This document shows positions 44,907 to 54,669 of a stretch of 64,000 nt of DNA, piece after piece (positions within the stretch are counted from its first letter, which is position 1; each line of letters begins with the position of its first letter). The notes beneath the pieces are model-generated. The model did no database searches and was not told the DNA's origin. It saw nothing but the letters and a program-made list of their open reading frames with translations. The DNA is taken from NCBI GenBank assembly GCA_009664345.1, contig CP043547.1:806001-870000 (forward strand), written 5' to 3'. This DNA comes from Planctomycetales bacterium 10988. Its GTDB lineage: Bacteria > Planctomycetota > Planctomycetia > Pirellulales > Pb10988. The translations under genes and the position numbers were made by a program.

Positions 44907-46241
44907 TCAGGGTTTCTCTTTCAGGGAAAGTTCAAGGATCGGCCCCGACGCTTCAGGATGGAAGCTGCTGGCAAAGGCATGTACAAGCCCGGTGGTTTCC
45001 CGTTCTTGGGTTTGCCTGATCACCAAAAAGGTGGCCGACCCGGTCGAATCGGATCGAAGAAAGTTTAACAGTTCTTTGGACTCAATGCAGTAACTTCCAC
45101 GTTGGCGACTGCGGGGAACCTCGAAGGTTCCGAGTAATTGACATTGTTCGATTTGAGGGGCATTTTCCCACGTTAAGCCTTCGGCATCCCAGGATTCCGC
45201 GGTTTCGTCGGTGAGCCCGTAAACGGCGAAGGTACAAATCTCTTCCAGCCGCGTGGCGAAACCAAGTCCGGTAGGGACAAGGTTTAATCGAAGTTGGGCG
45301 GACTGAATGTTCTTGAGGTCAATCGTTTTCAGCGGAAAAGAAAAGATCGCACGGCGGTCATGACCGCTCGGTGCTTTGGCCCACTTCACCATCAAAAAAT
45401 CTTCGTGGAGCGGACCTTTCTTGGCGATGGTCGCTTCGCGTCCTTGGGTGGTGAGTCGAAGTGTTTGCTCGGGTTGTTCCAGCGAGCCTTCGGACATGGT
45501 GCCCTTGAGCGTTTCAATGCCGGTGGCGGTTACGGTCGCGGCCTGCTGATCGGTTAAGAGGAGTTCTTCGCCAGAGGCAGGATGATGCAAAGAGATTTCT
45601 CCAGAGAGAACTTCAAAGACCGACTTACCACTCTCTTCATCGACCGACCCGGCGAACTGGGTTCCATGATCAACCACAAAGCCTTCGGGAGATTCAAGCA
45701 CAAACCCAATAGCGCTTTTTGGAACTGTGATGATGGCGGAACCCGAGAGCAATTTTCCTTTCATCGAAGATTCAAGGACAAGTTGGGCGGGGGCCTCTAA
45801 CACAACTTCGGCACCTGAGGCAAAACGGATCGTGGCAACTCCGGATTGAAGGCGTAAGAAACCAGGCTCTAACCACGAACCAGGGATGGTCGGCAGCGAG
45901 CTTTCCCAAGTTGCATCTTCACTGGAAACAAGTTGAGCAACATGACGCGGCCAAAAGAGAAGGCTTCCCGAAGCAAGGAGAACTATCGCCGCCAAGGCCA
46001 AAAGGGAATACCAAAGGATTGAACTTCGAGGACGAGCGGCACGCTCCAACTGTTCTTCGATCAGTGCTTCATCCAAAAGCTGTAGTTGAGAATGCTGATG
46101 GGTCAGACTGAGAAACAGCTTTCGAGAATCCGAATCTTCCAACAAGGTCGCTTCAAGCGCTGCAAAGGCCTCTTCGCTCAGTGAACCGTTGAGGTATCGC
46201 TCAATCTGTTCTGCAAGTTGTTGTTCTTGTTCGAAACTCAT
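44907..46241 (-). CDS. FecR-like transmembrane anti-sigma factor with DNRLRE-type region
   Basis: A 444-residue protein from the ATG at 46241, which overlaps the sigma-factor stop by four bases. The N-terminal cytoplasmic part (about 1-75) is followed by a TM helix (WYSLLALAAIVLLASGSLLFW). A FecR periplasmic domain (about 110-240) has GVATIRFASGAEVVLEAPAQL, VPKSAIGFVLESPEGFVVDHGT and a final DQQAATVTATG. A C-terminal beta region (about 270-440) resembles DNRLRE or carbohydrate-binding modules. Such FecR proteins act as anti-sigma factors or signal relays for the sigma factor encoded just upstream, and coupling supports this here. Confidence 0.85.
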   Translation of the reverse strand: MSFEQEQQLAEQIERYLNGSLSEEAFAALEATLLEDSDSRKLFLSLTHQHSQLQLLDEALIEEQLERAARPRSSILWYSLLALAAIVLLASGSLLFWPRHVAQLVSSEDATWESSLPTIPGSWLEPGFLRLQSGVATIRFASGAEVVLEAPAQLVLESSMKGKLLSGSAIITVPKSAIGFVLESPEGFVVDHGTQFAGSVDEESGKSVFEVLSGEISLHHPASGEELLLTDQQAATVTATGIETLKGTMSEGSLEQPEQTLRLTTQGREATIAKKGPLHEDFLMVKWAKAPSGHDRRAIFSFPLKTIDLKNIQSAQLRLNLVPTGLGFATRLEEICTFAVYGLTDETAESWDAEGLTWENAPQIEQCQLLGTFEVPRSRQRGSYCIESKELLNFLRSDSTGSATFLVIRQTQERETTGLVHAFASSFHPEASGPILELSLKEKP

Positions 46242-46813
46242 GATGCGGTTGATTCCGTCATACATTTGCGTAAAGCCAGACGAATCCGACTCAGGACGCG
46301 ATAGGTTGCCTCAACTGTCCGATCGACTTTCGCGGCGACATCCTCCACGGTGGAATCGCGAAAGTACCGCATTACCAAAATCTGTTGATGCCGAGGTTGA
46401 AGCTTTTTGATACACCTTCGCAACTGGTCCAATCGCTCCGATCGCAAATGAGGGTCCTTCTCAAACTCTTCAGAAAGCAGTTCATAGCAGCGATCCGTAA
46501 ACCAAAGTCGATCCCCTTCGCGGGCTTTTCGTCGCCGATAATCAAGAACTCGATTCAGAGCAGCTTTTCTAGCCCATGCCCTAAAATCGGTCCCGTGCTG
46601 ATATTGATCGAACGATCGCCACAGCGCGAGTTTCGTCTCTTGCAAAATATCCTGAGCATCGGAACTGCAAGGGACAAGGCTCATCACATAGGACGAGAGC
46701 GACTGATCATGCCGCGAAAGCATTTCGATAAACACCTCCGCATCCGCGAGAGGTTCGGGCAACTTTGAGTTCATACTTCTTAAGTGCCGCATTGGAGAAT
46801 TTTGGACACCCAT
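46238..46813 (-). CDS. ECF-type RNA polymerase sigma factor
   Basis: An ECF sigma factor of about 178-191 residues. Region 2 is seen as DAQDILQETKLALWRSF with the DNA-melting part AWARKAALNRVLDYRRRKAR, and region 4 as LQPRHQQILVMRYFRDSTVEDVAAKV with the helix-turn-helix. It belongs to the planctomycete-type ECF subgroup paired with FecR. Starts at 46813, 46792 and 46774 are all possible, and none has a strong ribosome site. It heads the five-gene operon down to 40599, which suggests autogenous control through the FecR-like partner. Confidence 0.88.
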   Translation of the reverse strand: MGVQNSPMRHLRSMNSKLPEPLADAEVFIEMLSRHDQSLSSYVMSLVPCSSDAQDILQETKLALWRSFDQYQHGTDFRAWARKAALNRVLDYRRRKAREGDRLWFTDRCYELLSEEFEKDPHLRSERLDQLRRCIKKLQPRHQQILVMRYFRDSTVEDVAAKVDRTVEATYRVLSRIRLALRKCMTESTAS

Positions 46814-47176
46814 CAAAAAATGTTTTTACGTTTTTTGTTTGGTGAAATGCAAGTATTTTGCAAAATATGAATCTAAAAAATGTGTAAATCTTTATAAATC
46901 AATAACTTGCAGCATGAAATAAAATTTTGAGTTAGGCGAAGAAATGAAGAGAAATTGAAAGATGCTCTCAATAAGAAGAGAGATGGTTTCTAGTTAAATC
47001 GATTATAAAGGTTGTATATATCCATCAGTGATTTTCCTTTAAACCGTCATGAAAATTAATAGCGAATAAAGTTGGGAATATTAGTAGAAGTTGCCGATTA
47101 TCTGGAGTAAGCTTGTTAAAACCGGCTGATCACCCCCCTATACGTGCCGTTCCCTATCCCTCCGAAGGAATCCATC
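46814..47176. other. AT-rich divergent promoter region
   Basis: This 360-base AT-rich gap separates the leftward sigma-factor operon from the rightward giant surface protein. It must hold both promoters. No clear operator was recognised. Confidence 0.6.
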
Positions 47177-50100
47177 ATGGCGTGGCTCGAATTCTTTTCC
47201 AATCAGAGTGAACGCAAACAACAATCCCGTCTCAAGAATCATAAAAACTCTCCACTTCAACTTGAATCTTTAGAGCAACGGCACCTCTTGGCGGTGACGC
47301 CGATGCTGATTGATATTAATCAGTCGACAGTGGATTCGAACCCCACCGAACTCGTGGAAGTAAATGGAAGTCTTTTCTTCGCGGCAGACGTTGGAAATAC
47401 GGGGGAGGAGCTTTGGGTAAGTGATGGAACTCCGGGAGGAACCCAACTTGTCAAAGACCTTTGGCCTGGATTGGGGGCTGACTCGAATCCTACTTCTCTC
47501 ACGGAGATGAATGGAACGCTCTTCTTTATTGCCAATGATGGTTCAAGCGGACAGGAACTCTGGAAGTCCAATGGAACGTCAGCAGGGACTCAACTCGTTA
47601 AGGACATCAATCCTGGACAGGTCTCTCCTGGTATTTATTCGATGACCAATTACCAAGGGACATTGTTCTTTGGAGCGACAAGCACCATGTCCAACGATCG
47701 AGAACTTTGGAAAAGTGATGGAACGTCAGCAGGGACCATGCTGGTGAAAGATATCAATCCCGGATCTTCTGGTTCGTATATTAGCGAGTTTGGGGAGGTC
47801 AATGGTACACTTCTCTTTACTGCCTTTACACCAGGCCTCGGTAACGAACTTTGGAAAACGGACGGGACATGTGCGGGGACTCAACTCGTCAAGGATCTCT
47901 TCCCTGGCCCTTCAAGTGGTTACCCGTTTGACATTACTGACGTGAATGGTACTGGTTTTTTCCGGGCTCGTGATCCGGCAACTTTCAAGAGAACCCTCTG
48001 GAAAACGGATGGTACCTGCGCGGGAACCGAGATTGTTAAACTCATTAATCCGGGACTCTATGATTCCTTCCCTTCGGACCTCGTTAATTTTAATGGAGTC
48101 TTGTACTTTGCCGCGAATGATGGAATTAACGGCCGTGAACTCTGGATGAGTGACGGCACGATCGTAGGTACTCAACTTGTCAAGGACATCTACCTCGGTG
48201 GGGGAAATTCTTCCCCGACCGACTTGACCGTTTTCAACGGAACCCTTTTCTTTGCCGCTACCGATGCATCCGGGGACCGAGAACTCTGGATCAGCGACGG
48301 CACCTCCCTGGGTACGATGCTGTTAAAAGACATCAACCCTGGCTTAGGTAGTTCTACTCCCAGTGACTTTGCTGAACTCAATGGAACGCTGTTCTTTTCA
48401 GCGGAAAGTCCTTCCTTTGGTCGCGAGCTATGGACTACGAATGGTACTTCCGCAGGTACTCAATTATTCAAAGATATTGATGTTCGCGGAGATTCTTCTG
48501 AGCCTGGGCGGATTGTCGAGGTCAACGGAACCGCTTATTTTGTTGCTACGCAAGCTGATACGGGACCTGAACTCTGGATGAGTGATGGAACTTCCGCAGG
48601 GACGATGCTTATTAAAGATATTCGTTCCGGTCCGTATGGCTCCAATCCGAGTTATCTAACAAATATAGATGGCACTCTTTATTTTAGGGCCAATGAAGGA
48701 AGCAACGGATACGAACTCTGGAAAAGTAACGGCACAAGTGCCGGTACCCAACTCGTGAAAGATATTTATCCTGGTTCCTACGGCTCGTATGTAAGTTATT
48801 TAACCGATGTGAATGGAACCCTTTTCTTCCGAGCTTTCTCTCCTGGATTAGGTGTTGAACTTTGGACAAGTGATGGAACCTGTGCGGGAACTCAAATTGT
48901 CAAGGACATCCGATCCGGCCCCTACAGCCCATTTTTGGCTCATCTAACCAATGTGAATGGAACCTTGTTCTTTGAAGCAAATGATGGCATCAGCGGAGGT
49001 GAACTCTGGAAGAGCGATGGTACTTACGCGGGAACCCAACTCGTCAAAAATATCTATCCTGGTGGTACTGGGTCTAGCCTCGGTGAGTTTACGAACGTCA
49101 ATGGCACACTCTTTTTTGATGCAAGTGATGCGTTTGGCGTCAGTTTTGAGCTTTGGAAGAGCGATGGAACCTCTGCCGGGACCATTCTAGTCAAGGATAT
49201 CCACCCAGGGGCCTTCAATTCGCGGATTGGCTATACCACGAATGTGAACGGAACGCTGTTCTTCCGTGCGACCGATGGAGTTGCCGAAGGCTTGGAACTT
49301 TGGATGAGCAACGGCACCAGTGAAGGCACGGTCCGCTTAAGTGATATTATTCCGGGAGCGGGCCCGACTTCCTATACCGAAGGTCCTCAGTCTTTGACGG
49401 AAGTCAACGGAAGTGTGTTCTTCACGGCTGGAAACTCAACGACTGGCGTAGAACTCTGGGTGAGTGATGGAACCACCGCCGGCACGCAACTTGTAAAGGA
49501 CATCAACCCTGACCCGTCTGCCTCCCCCCCTCGATTGCTTACGAATGTCAATGGCACGCTCTTTTTCCGAACGGACGATGGTTCGAGCGGCTATGAACTC
49601 TGGATGAGCGATGGAACCAGTGCGGGTACGCAACTTGTGAAAGACATTTACCCCGGCAATACCGGCGGTTATATCGTCAGAGAGTTGGCAAATGTCGGCG
49701 GAACGCTCTTTTTCCAAGCCAATGATGGCTCCGCGGGAGCGGAATTGTGGGTATTGGTAGAAGAGGCTGAACCGCCAACGCTTGAAATCACTCCCGATGG
49801 CGGAGCCACGAACGACGATCCGATTCTCTTCACCTTCGAATTCTCTGAAGACGTGATGGACTTTACTTCCAGCGACATCATGATCACCAACGGAGCCGCT
49901 GGAAGCTTCATGATCGTCGACGGCAACACCTATACACTTGAAGTCAATCCTTCCTCAGAAGGCGATGTCACGGTAACCGTGGCGGATGCTGTGGCTCAAA
50001 GCCTAGAGGGAGCTGATAACATTGGTGACACGGCTACCATTGAATATGACGCAACAGCCCCGACTTTGATGATCACCCCCGATAGTGGACTTACGAACGA

Positions 50101-53100
50101 TAATCCCATTCTTTTTACCTTTGAATTTTCCGAGGATGTAACGGGTTTTGTCTCCGGGGACATCATGATTACCAATGGCACTGCCGGCACGTTCATGGTG
50201 GTCGATGGAAATACGTATACCCTGGAAGTCATGCCCACCGCTGATGGCGATGTCATCGTGACGGTTGCCTCCGCGGTTGCTCAAGATGAAGCTGGTAACG
50301 ACAATCTCAGCGATAGCGCGACCATCGAGTTCGACGGAACCGTACCGACCCTAATGATTACTCCCGACACCGGCGTCACTAATGATAATCCGATCCTCTT
50401 CACCTTTGAATTTTCTGAGGATGTAATCGGCTTCGGTTCCGGCGACATTTTGATCACCAACGGCTCAGGTGGTTCCTTCAGCATGGTGGATGGGAATACT
50501 TACACACTTCAAGTCATGCCAATGGGAGATGGGGATGTTACTGTCACGGTTGCTGCTGCCGTGGCTCAAGACGATGCCGGCAATGACAACCTCGGCGATA
50601 GTGCGACAGTTGAGTTTGACGGAACCGCCCCAACTTTGGAAATTACCCCCGATGGCGGCATTACGAATGACGATCCGATCCTCTTCACGTTTACTTTTTC
50701 CGAAACGGTCGTGGATTTTGTATCAGATGACATCATGTTCACGAATGGAATTGGCGGGCCGTTTATGGACCTCGGAGGAGGGGTCTATACGCTGGAGATA
50801 ATGCCTATTGCCGATGGTGACGTTACCGTCACGGTTGCCTCTGGCGTGGCTCAAGACGAAGCTGGTAACGACAATCTCGGGGACAGTGTTACGATCGAGT
50901 ACGACGGCACCGCCCCAACTTTGGAAATTACACCGGATAGCGGTATCACCAACAACAACCCTATCCTCTTCACCTTTGAATTTTCCGAGGAGGTGACGGG
51001 CTTTGTCTCTGGGGACATCATGATCACCAACGGCACGGCCGGAACGTTCATGGTTGTCGATGGAGATACCTATACTTTGGAAGTGATTCCCACTGCTGAT
51101 GGTGATGTCACGGTCAGCGTGGCCTCTGCCGTGGCTCAAGATGAAGCCGGAAATGAAAACGTCGGTGATAGTGCAACAGTTGAGTTTGAGGGCACCGCTC
51201 CAACACTAGAAATTACACCCGACGGCGGAGCTACCAACGATTCTCTTATTCTCTTCACGTTCGAATTCTCGGAAGACGTGACGGGCTTTACTTCCAGCGA
51301 CATCATGATCACCAATGGAATTGATGATATATTCACGATGGTCGATGGCAACACATATACCCTATTAGTCGCCCCGTCGGGAGATGGGGATGTGACCGTC
51401 ACGGTTGCCGCTGCCGTCGCTCAGGACGATGCCGGGAACGACAATGTCGGCGATAGTGCGACCATCGAGTACGACGGTACTTCTCCTTTCTTGACCATTA
51501 CACCAGACAGCGGACTTACGAACAGCAATCCCATTCTTTTTACCTTTGAATTTACGGAAGATGTGATCGGATTTGAGTCGGGTGATATCATGATCACCAA
51601 CGGCACGGCCGGCACTTTCATGGTGGTCGATGGAAATACCTATACTTTGGAAGTGATGCCCACCGCCGATGGCGATGTTACGGTTACGGCTGCTTCCGCG
51701 GTAGCTCAAGATGATGCCGGAAATGACAACGAAGGTGACACAGCTACGATTGAATATGACGGCACCGTTCCAACCTTGATGATCACTCCCGACTCCGGAA
51801 TCACAACTGACAACCCCATTCTGTTCACGTTTGAATTTTCCGAGGATGTGACGGGATTTGTGTCCGGCGACATCATGATCATTGGCGGCACGGCCGGCAC
51901 CTTCACGATGGTTGATGGTAATACTTATACGCTCGAAGTGATGCCCACCGCTGATGGCGATGTGACCGTGACGGTTGCCGATGCGGCCGCTCAAGATGAT
52001 GCCGGCAACGATAATGTCGGCGATAGTGTCACCATTGAATACGACGGCACCGCCCCGACCTTGGAAATTACCCCCGATGGTGGCATTACGAATGACGATC
52101 CGATCCTCTTCACCTTTACTTTTTCCGAAACGGTCGTGGATTTTGTATCAGATGACATCATGTTCACGAATGGAATTGGCGGGCCGTTTATGGACCTCGG
52201 AGGAGGGGTCTATACGCTGGAGATAATGCCTAATGCTGATGGTGACGTTACCGTCACGGTTGCCTCTGCCGTGGCTCAAGACGAAGCTGGTAACGACAAT
52301 CTCGGGGATAGTGTTACGATCGAGTACGACGGCACCGCTCCGACCTTGGAAATTACCCCGGATACCGGCATTACGAATGACGACCCTATCCTCTTTACTT
52401 TTGAATTTTCCGAGGAGGTGACCGGATTTATCTCTGGGGACATCATGATCACCAACGGCACGGCCGGCACTTTCATGGTGGTCGATGGCGATACCTATAC
52501 TTTGGAAGTGATGCCCACCGCTGATGGTGATGTGACCGTCACGGTTGCTTCCGCTGTGGCTCAGGACGAAGCCGGAAATGACAACGACGGTGATAGCGCT
52601 ACAGTTGAATATGACGGAACCGAGCCGACCTTGGAAATTACTCCCGACACCGGCATCACCAACGATAATCCGATCCTCTTCACTTTCGAATTTTCCGAGG
52701 ATGTGACCGGATTCGTTTCTGGGGACATTATGATTACCAACGGCACGGCCGGAACCTTCATGATGATCGATGGAAATACCTACACCCTGGAAGTCACTCC
52801 CACCGCTGATGGCGATGTCACGGTTACCGTGGGCTCTGCTGTGGCTCAAGATGATGTCGGCAATGACAATCTCGGGGATAGTGCGACCATCGAGTACGAC
52901 GGAACCGCTCCGACCTTGGAAATTACCCCCGATGGTGGCGTAACGAGTGCGAACCCTATTCTCTTCACCTTTGAGTTTTCGGAGGATGTATCGGGGTTTG
53001 TTTCCGGTGATATCATGATCACCAACGGCTCGGCAGGCAGCTTCACGATGGTCGATGCAAATACCTATACGCTTGAAGTGACGCCTACCACCGAGGGTAA

Positions 53101-54343
53101 CGTCACCGTGAGTGTTGCGGCGCTGTCGGCTCAAGATGCAGCGGGCAATGACAACGAAAGTGCCACCGCAACGATCGAGTACAGCCTGGGTGTGGAGACT
53201 CCCTTGCTCGTCACTGGGACCGATGCCGGAGCTCCTTCGATCGTACGAGTCCTCGATGCCAGTGGTTCTGAGCTGCGAAACTTCGCCCCTTACACGGAAG
53301 CCTTCACGGGTGGCGTGCGAGTTGCAACAGGAGATATTAATGGTGATGGAGTCCTGGACATTGTGACTGCCGCGGGTCCGGGGGGTGGTCCACACATTCA
53401 AGTCTTTGACAGTTCGACAGGGGAGCTCATCACCGGCGGCGTCAACAACTTTTACGCCTATGATCCCGCGTTTACAGGCGGAGTCTTCGTTGCCGTAGGA
53501 GATGTAAATGACGATGGCTACGATGATATTGTCACTTCACCCGATGCCGGCGGTGGACCCCATGTGAAGGTCTTCGATGGCCAGACCGGAGCGGTGATCA
53601 CCGAGTTCTTTGCCTATGATCCAGGCTTCACCGGTGGGGTTCGCGTCGCGATGGGCGATGTGAATAACGACGACATGGCCGAAGTCATCACGGCCCCTGG
53701 TGCTGGCCATGAGCCTTATGTCCGCGTTTTTGATGGGAATAACTCGACTGGAATACCCATCGTAGGGCCAACCACCAACTTCCTGGCCTACGATGCCAGT
53801 ATCATGGTTGGGTTGTATGTAGCATCCGGGGATGTCGATGGCGACGGGTTCGACGATATTATTACGGCTCCGGGTGCCGGCGGGGGGCCGCATATTCGAG
53901 TTTTCGATTCCGTCGAAGCGAATCTGATTCAGGATTTTTATGCCTACGATACTTCATTCACCGGCGGCGTGCGAGTCGCCTCGGCGGACCTAAATAGCGA
54001 CCGCCACTTTGATATTCTCACCGTGCCAGGTCCAGGCGGGGGGCCGCATACCCGAGCTTTCAATGGGGTCGATGCCAGTGACATCTCCAACTTCTACTCT
54101 GGCGATTCGCTGAATCTTGATGGGCTCTTTATCGCCGGAGGCATCGGTCTTCTTCCTTTGCCTGCTCCGACTTCCGCCCCTTTGTCGAGTCTCTTCATCG
54201 TTTCCACCCCTGAGGAATCAGGTGAAGGAATGAATTTCGAAACGTTCTCACAGGAAGAAAACAAGTGGAAGGACGAGGTAGACGAATTCTATCAATCCGC
54301 TGAAGAAATCGACAAACTTTTTAGCGGCTTAGGAATTGAGTAA
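47177..54343 (+). CDS. giant LEPR-XLL / ELWxxDGT / Ig-like / FG-GAP surface protein, 2388 aa
   Basis: Start at the ATG 47177 with an AAGGA ribosome site seven bases before it; a GTG 33 bases upstream lacks one. The N terminus carries the planctomycete LEPR-XLL-type motif (LESLEQRHLLA, about 27-37). Then come 16 full ELWxxDGT repeats and one partial (about 55-865), 12 Ig-like repeats of 95 residues (867-2006), and FG-GAP/VCBS-type blades with calcium loops such as DINGDGVLD and DVNDDGYDD (about 2007-2330). The tail is WKDEVDEFYQSAEEIDKLF plus GLGIE (2364-2388). This is an exported, probably Ca2+-binding adhesin or matrix protein. It is paralogous to the gene at 57260-62395 and shares its tail. 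No classical signal peptide or LPXTG/PEP-type sorting motif was seen. Confidence 0.92.
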   Translation: MAWLEFFSNQSERKQQSRLKNHKNSPLQLESLEQRHLLAVTPMLIDINQSTVDSNPTELVEVNGSLFFAADVGNTGEELWVSDGTPGGTQLVKDLWPGLGADSNPTSLTEMNGTLFFIANDGSSGQELWKSNGTSAGTQLVKDINPGQVSPGIYSMTNYQGTLFFGATSTMSNDRELWKSDGTSAGTMLVKDINPGSSGSYISEFGEVNGTLLFTAFTPGLGNELWKTDGTCAGTQLVKDLFPGPSSGYPFDITDVNGTGFFRARDPATFKRTLWKTDGTCAGTEIVKLINPGLYDSFPSDLVNFNGVLYFAANDGINGRELWMSDGTIVGTQLVKDIYLGGGNSSPTDLTVFNGTLFFAATDASGDRELWISDGTSLGTMLLKDINPGLGSSTPSDFAELNGTLFFSAESPSFGRELWTTNGTSAGTQLFKDIDVRGDSSEPGRIVEVNGTAYFVATQADTGPELWMSDGTSAGTMLIKDIRSGPYGSNPSYLTNIDGTLYFRANEGSNGYELWKSNGTSAGTQLVKDIYPGSYGSYVSYLTDVNGTLFFRAFSPGLGVELWTSDGTCAGTQIVKDIRSGPYSPFLAHLTNVNGTLFFEANDGISGGELWKSDGTYAGTQLVKNIYPGGTGSSLGEFTNVNGTLFFDASDAFGVSFELWKSDGTSAGTILVKDIHPGAFNSRIGYTTNVNGTLFFRATDGVAEGLELWMSNGTSEGTVRLSDIIPGAGPTSYTEGPQSLTEVNGSVFFTAGNSTTGVELWVSDGTTAGTQLVKDINPDPSASPPRLLTNVNGTLFFRTDDGSSGYELWMSDGTSAGTQLVKDIYPGNTGGYIVRELANVGGTLFFQANDGSAGAELWVLVEEAEPPTLEITPDGGATNDDPILFTFEFSEDVMDFTSSDIMITNGAAGSFMIVDGNTYTLEVNPSSEGDVTVTVADAVAQSLEGADNIGDTATIEYDATAPTLMITPDSGLTNDNPILFTFEFSEDVTGFVSGDIMITNGTAGTFMVVDGNTYTLEVMPTADGDVIVTVASAVAQDEAGNDNLSDSATIEFDGTVPTLMITPDTGVTNDNPILFTFEFSEDVIGFGSGDILITNGSGGSFSMVDGNTYTLQVMPMGDGDVTVTVAAAVAQDDAGNDNLGDSATVEFDGTAPTLEITPDGGITNDDPILFTFTFSETVVDFVSDDIMFTNGIGGPFMDLGGGVYTLEIMPIADGDVTVTVASGVAQDEAGNDNLGDSVTIEYDGTAPTLEITPDSGITNNNPILFTFEFSEEVTGFVSGDIMITNGTAGTFMVVDGDTYTLEVIPTADGDVTVSVASAVAQDEAGNENVGDSATVEFEGTAPTLEITPDGGATNDSLILFTFEFSEDVTGFTSSDIMITNGIDDIFTMVDGNTYTLLVAPSGDGDVTVTVAAAVAQDDAGNDNVGDSATIEYDGTSPFLTITPDSGLTNSNPILFTFEFTEDVIGFESGDIMITNGTAGTFMVVDGNTYTLEVMPTADGDVTVTAASAVAQDDAGNDNEGDTATIEYDGTVPTLMITPDSGITTDNPILFTFEFSEDVTGFVSGDIMIIGGTAGTFTMVDGNTYTLEVMPTADGDVTVTVADAAAQDDAGNDNVGDSVTIEYDGTAPTLEITPDGGITNDDPILFTFTFSETVVDFVSDDIMFTNGIGGPFMDLGGGVYTLEIMPNADGDVTVTVASAVAQDEAGNDNLGDSVTIEYDGTAPTLEITPDTGITNDDPILFTFEFSEEVTGFISGDIMITNGTAGTFMVVDGDTYTLEVMPTADGDVTVTVASAVAQDEAGNDNDGDSATVEYDGTEPTLEITPDTGITNDNPILFTFEFSEDVTGFVSGDIMITNGTAGTFMMIDGNTYTLEVTPTADGDVTVTVGSAVAQDDVGNDNLGDSATIEYDGTAPTLEITPDGGVTSANPILFTFEFSEDVSGFVSGDIMITNGSAGSFTMVDANTYTLEVTPTTEGNVTVSVAALSAQDAAGNDNESATATIEYSLGVETPLLVTGTDAGAPSIVRVLDASGSELRNFAPYTEAFTGGVRVATGDINGDGVLDIVTAAGPGGGPHIQVFDSSTGELITGGVNNFYAYDPAFTGGVFVAVGDVNDDGYDDIVTSPDAGGGPHVKVFDGQTGAVITEFFAYDPGFTGGVRVAMGDVNNDDMAEVITAPGAGHEPYVRVFDGNNSTGIPIVGPTTNFLAYDASIMVGLYVASGDVDGDGFDDIITAPGAGGGPHIRVFDSVEANLIQDFYAYDTSFTGGVRVASADLNSDRHFDILTVPGPGGGPHTRAFNGVDASDISNFYSGDSLNLDGLFIAGGIGLLPLPAPTSAPLSSLFIVSTPEESGEGMNFETFSQEENKWKDEVDEFYQSAEEIDKLFSGLGIE
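47380..49755 (+). repeat. ELWxxDGT repeat array (16 full units)
   Basis: Sixteen imperfect units of about 47-52 codons, each containing a variant of ELWxSDGTxxGTxLVKDI with Gly or Asp before ELW, and a 17th partial unit (ELWVLVEE). The units diverge enough in DNA that they are not recent copies. They are recognised as the ELWxxDGT repeat family of beta-propeller-like surface proteins. Confidence 0.9.
49775..53194 (+). repeat. 12 tandem 285-bp Ig-like repeats
   Basis: Twelve units of exactly 95 codons. Each begins near PTLEITPDxGxTN and contains ILFTFEFSEDV, DIMITNGTAG and VTVASAVAQD. The DNA is much more alike than in the ELW array. Units 4 and 9 share an essentially identical stretch displaced by 1425 bases (five units; compare 50721 with 52146), showing internal duplication of a multi-unit block. 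Confidence 0.93.
53195..54150 (+). repeat. FG-GAP/VCBS calcium-loop repeats
   Basis: About six blades with the spacing GDxxxDGxxD (for example GDINGDGVLD, GDVNDDGYDD, GDVDGDGFDD) and GPGGGPHIQVF-like strands. They are integrin-type FG-GAP propeller blades with calcium-binding loops. Confidence 0.85.
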
Positions 54344-54349
54344 GTCAAA

Positions 54350-54590
54350 CCTGAAAAAAGTCTCTCTTCCTCTCCCCCCTTCTTTAAGCGAGAAGGGAAG
54401 CTGTTCCTCTGTAGGAAATCGCTGAAGGGTTGAACGTTTCTTCGAGGAGGTCAAGAAGCAGATGGAACCGCTCCCACAGCCCAAAAATCGGCGCGAGCCC
54501 GAAAGCCAAAAGTAGTTTTCGGAAGTTCCTGCTAAGACGGCATCGATCGCGTCACCTGCCGGGTCTTTCAATAGTTATGCTGTTCGAACA
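54350..54590 (-). mobile_element. 3' remnant of an IS5-type element, inverted
   Basis: On the minus strand the DNA matches the 3' end of the intact-length IS downstream: both have GGTGACGCGATC and GAAAACTACTTTTGGCTTTC, with scattered substitutions. The outer end CCTGAAAAAAGTC (54350-54362) corresponds to that element's terminal inverted repeat. Only about 240 bases remain, in the opposite orientation, immediately after the giant gene's stop. The reading frame is broken, so it is not functional. Confidence 0.75.
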
Positions 54591-54669
54591 AGCGTCCCAC
54601 CTATTTCTAGCTCGAAACAGATATAAAAAGCTGCTAAGAAGCGCTTACATAGATCCGTTCAATAGTCCT

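Noticed and set aside
47144-47176. A GTG start 33 bases upstream of the giant gene's ATG
   Set aside because: It lacks a ribosome site, while ATG 47177 has AAGGA at a good distance.
51365-51994. Other long minus-strand frames in the Ig array
   Set aside because: Same cause: in-phase antisense reading of a perfect 95-codon period.
49775-53194. Possible CRISPR-like array
   Set aside because: Units are 285 bp, contiguous without spacers and fully coding; this is a protein-repeat array.
52148-53401. A 417-codon minus-strand frame through the Ig array
   Set aside because: It is the antisense of the tandem 285-bp repeats; its repetitive product only mirrors the sense repeat, and it has no start signal or family features.
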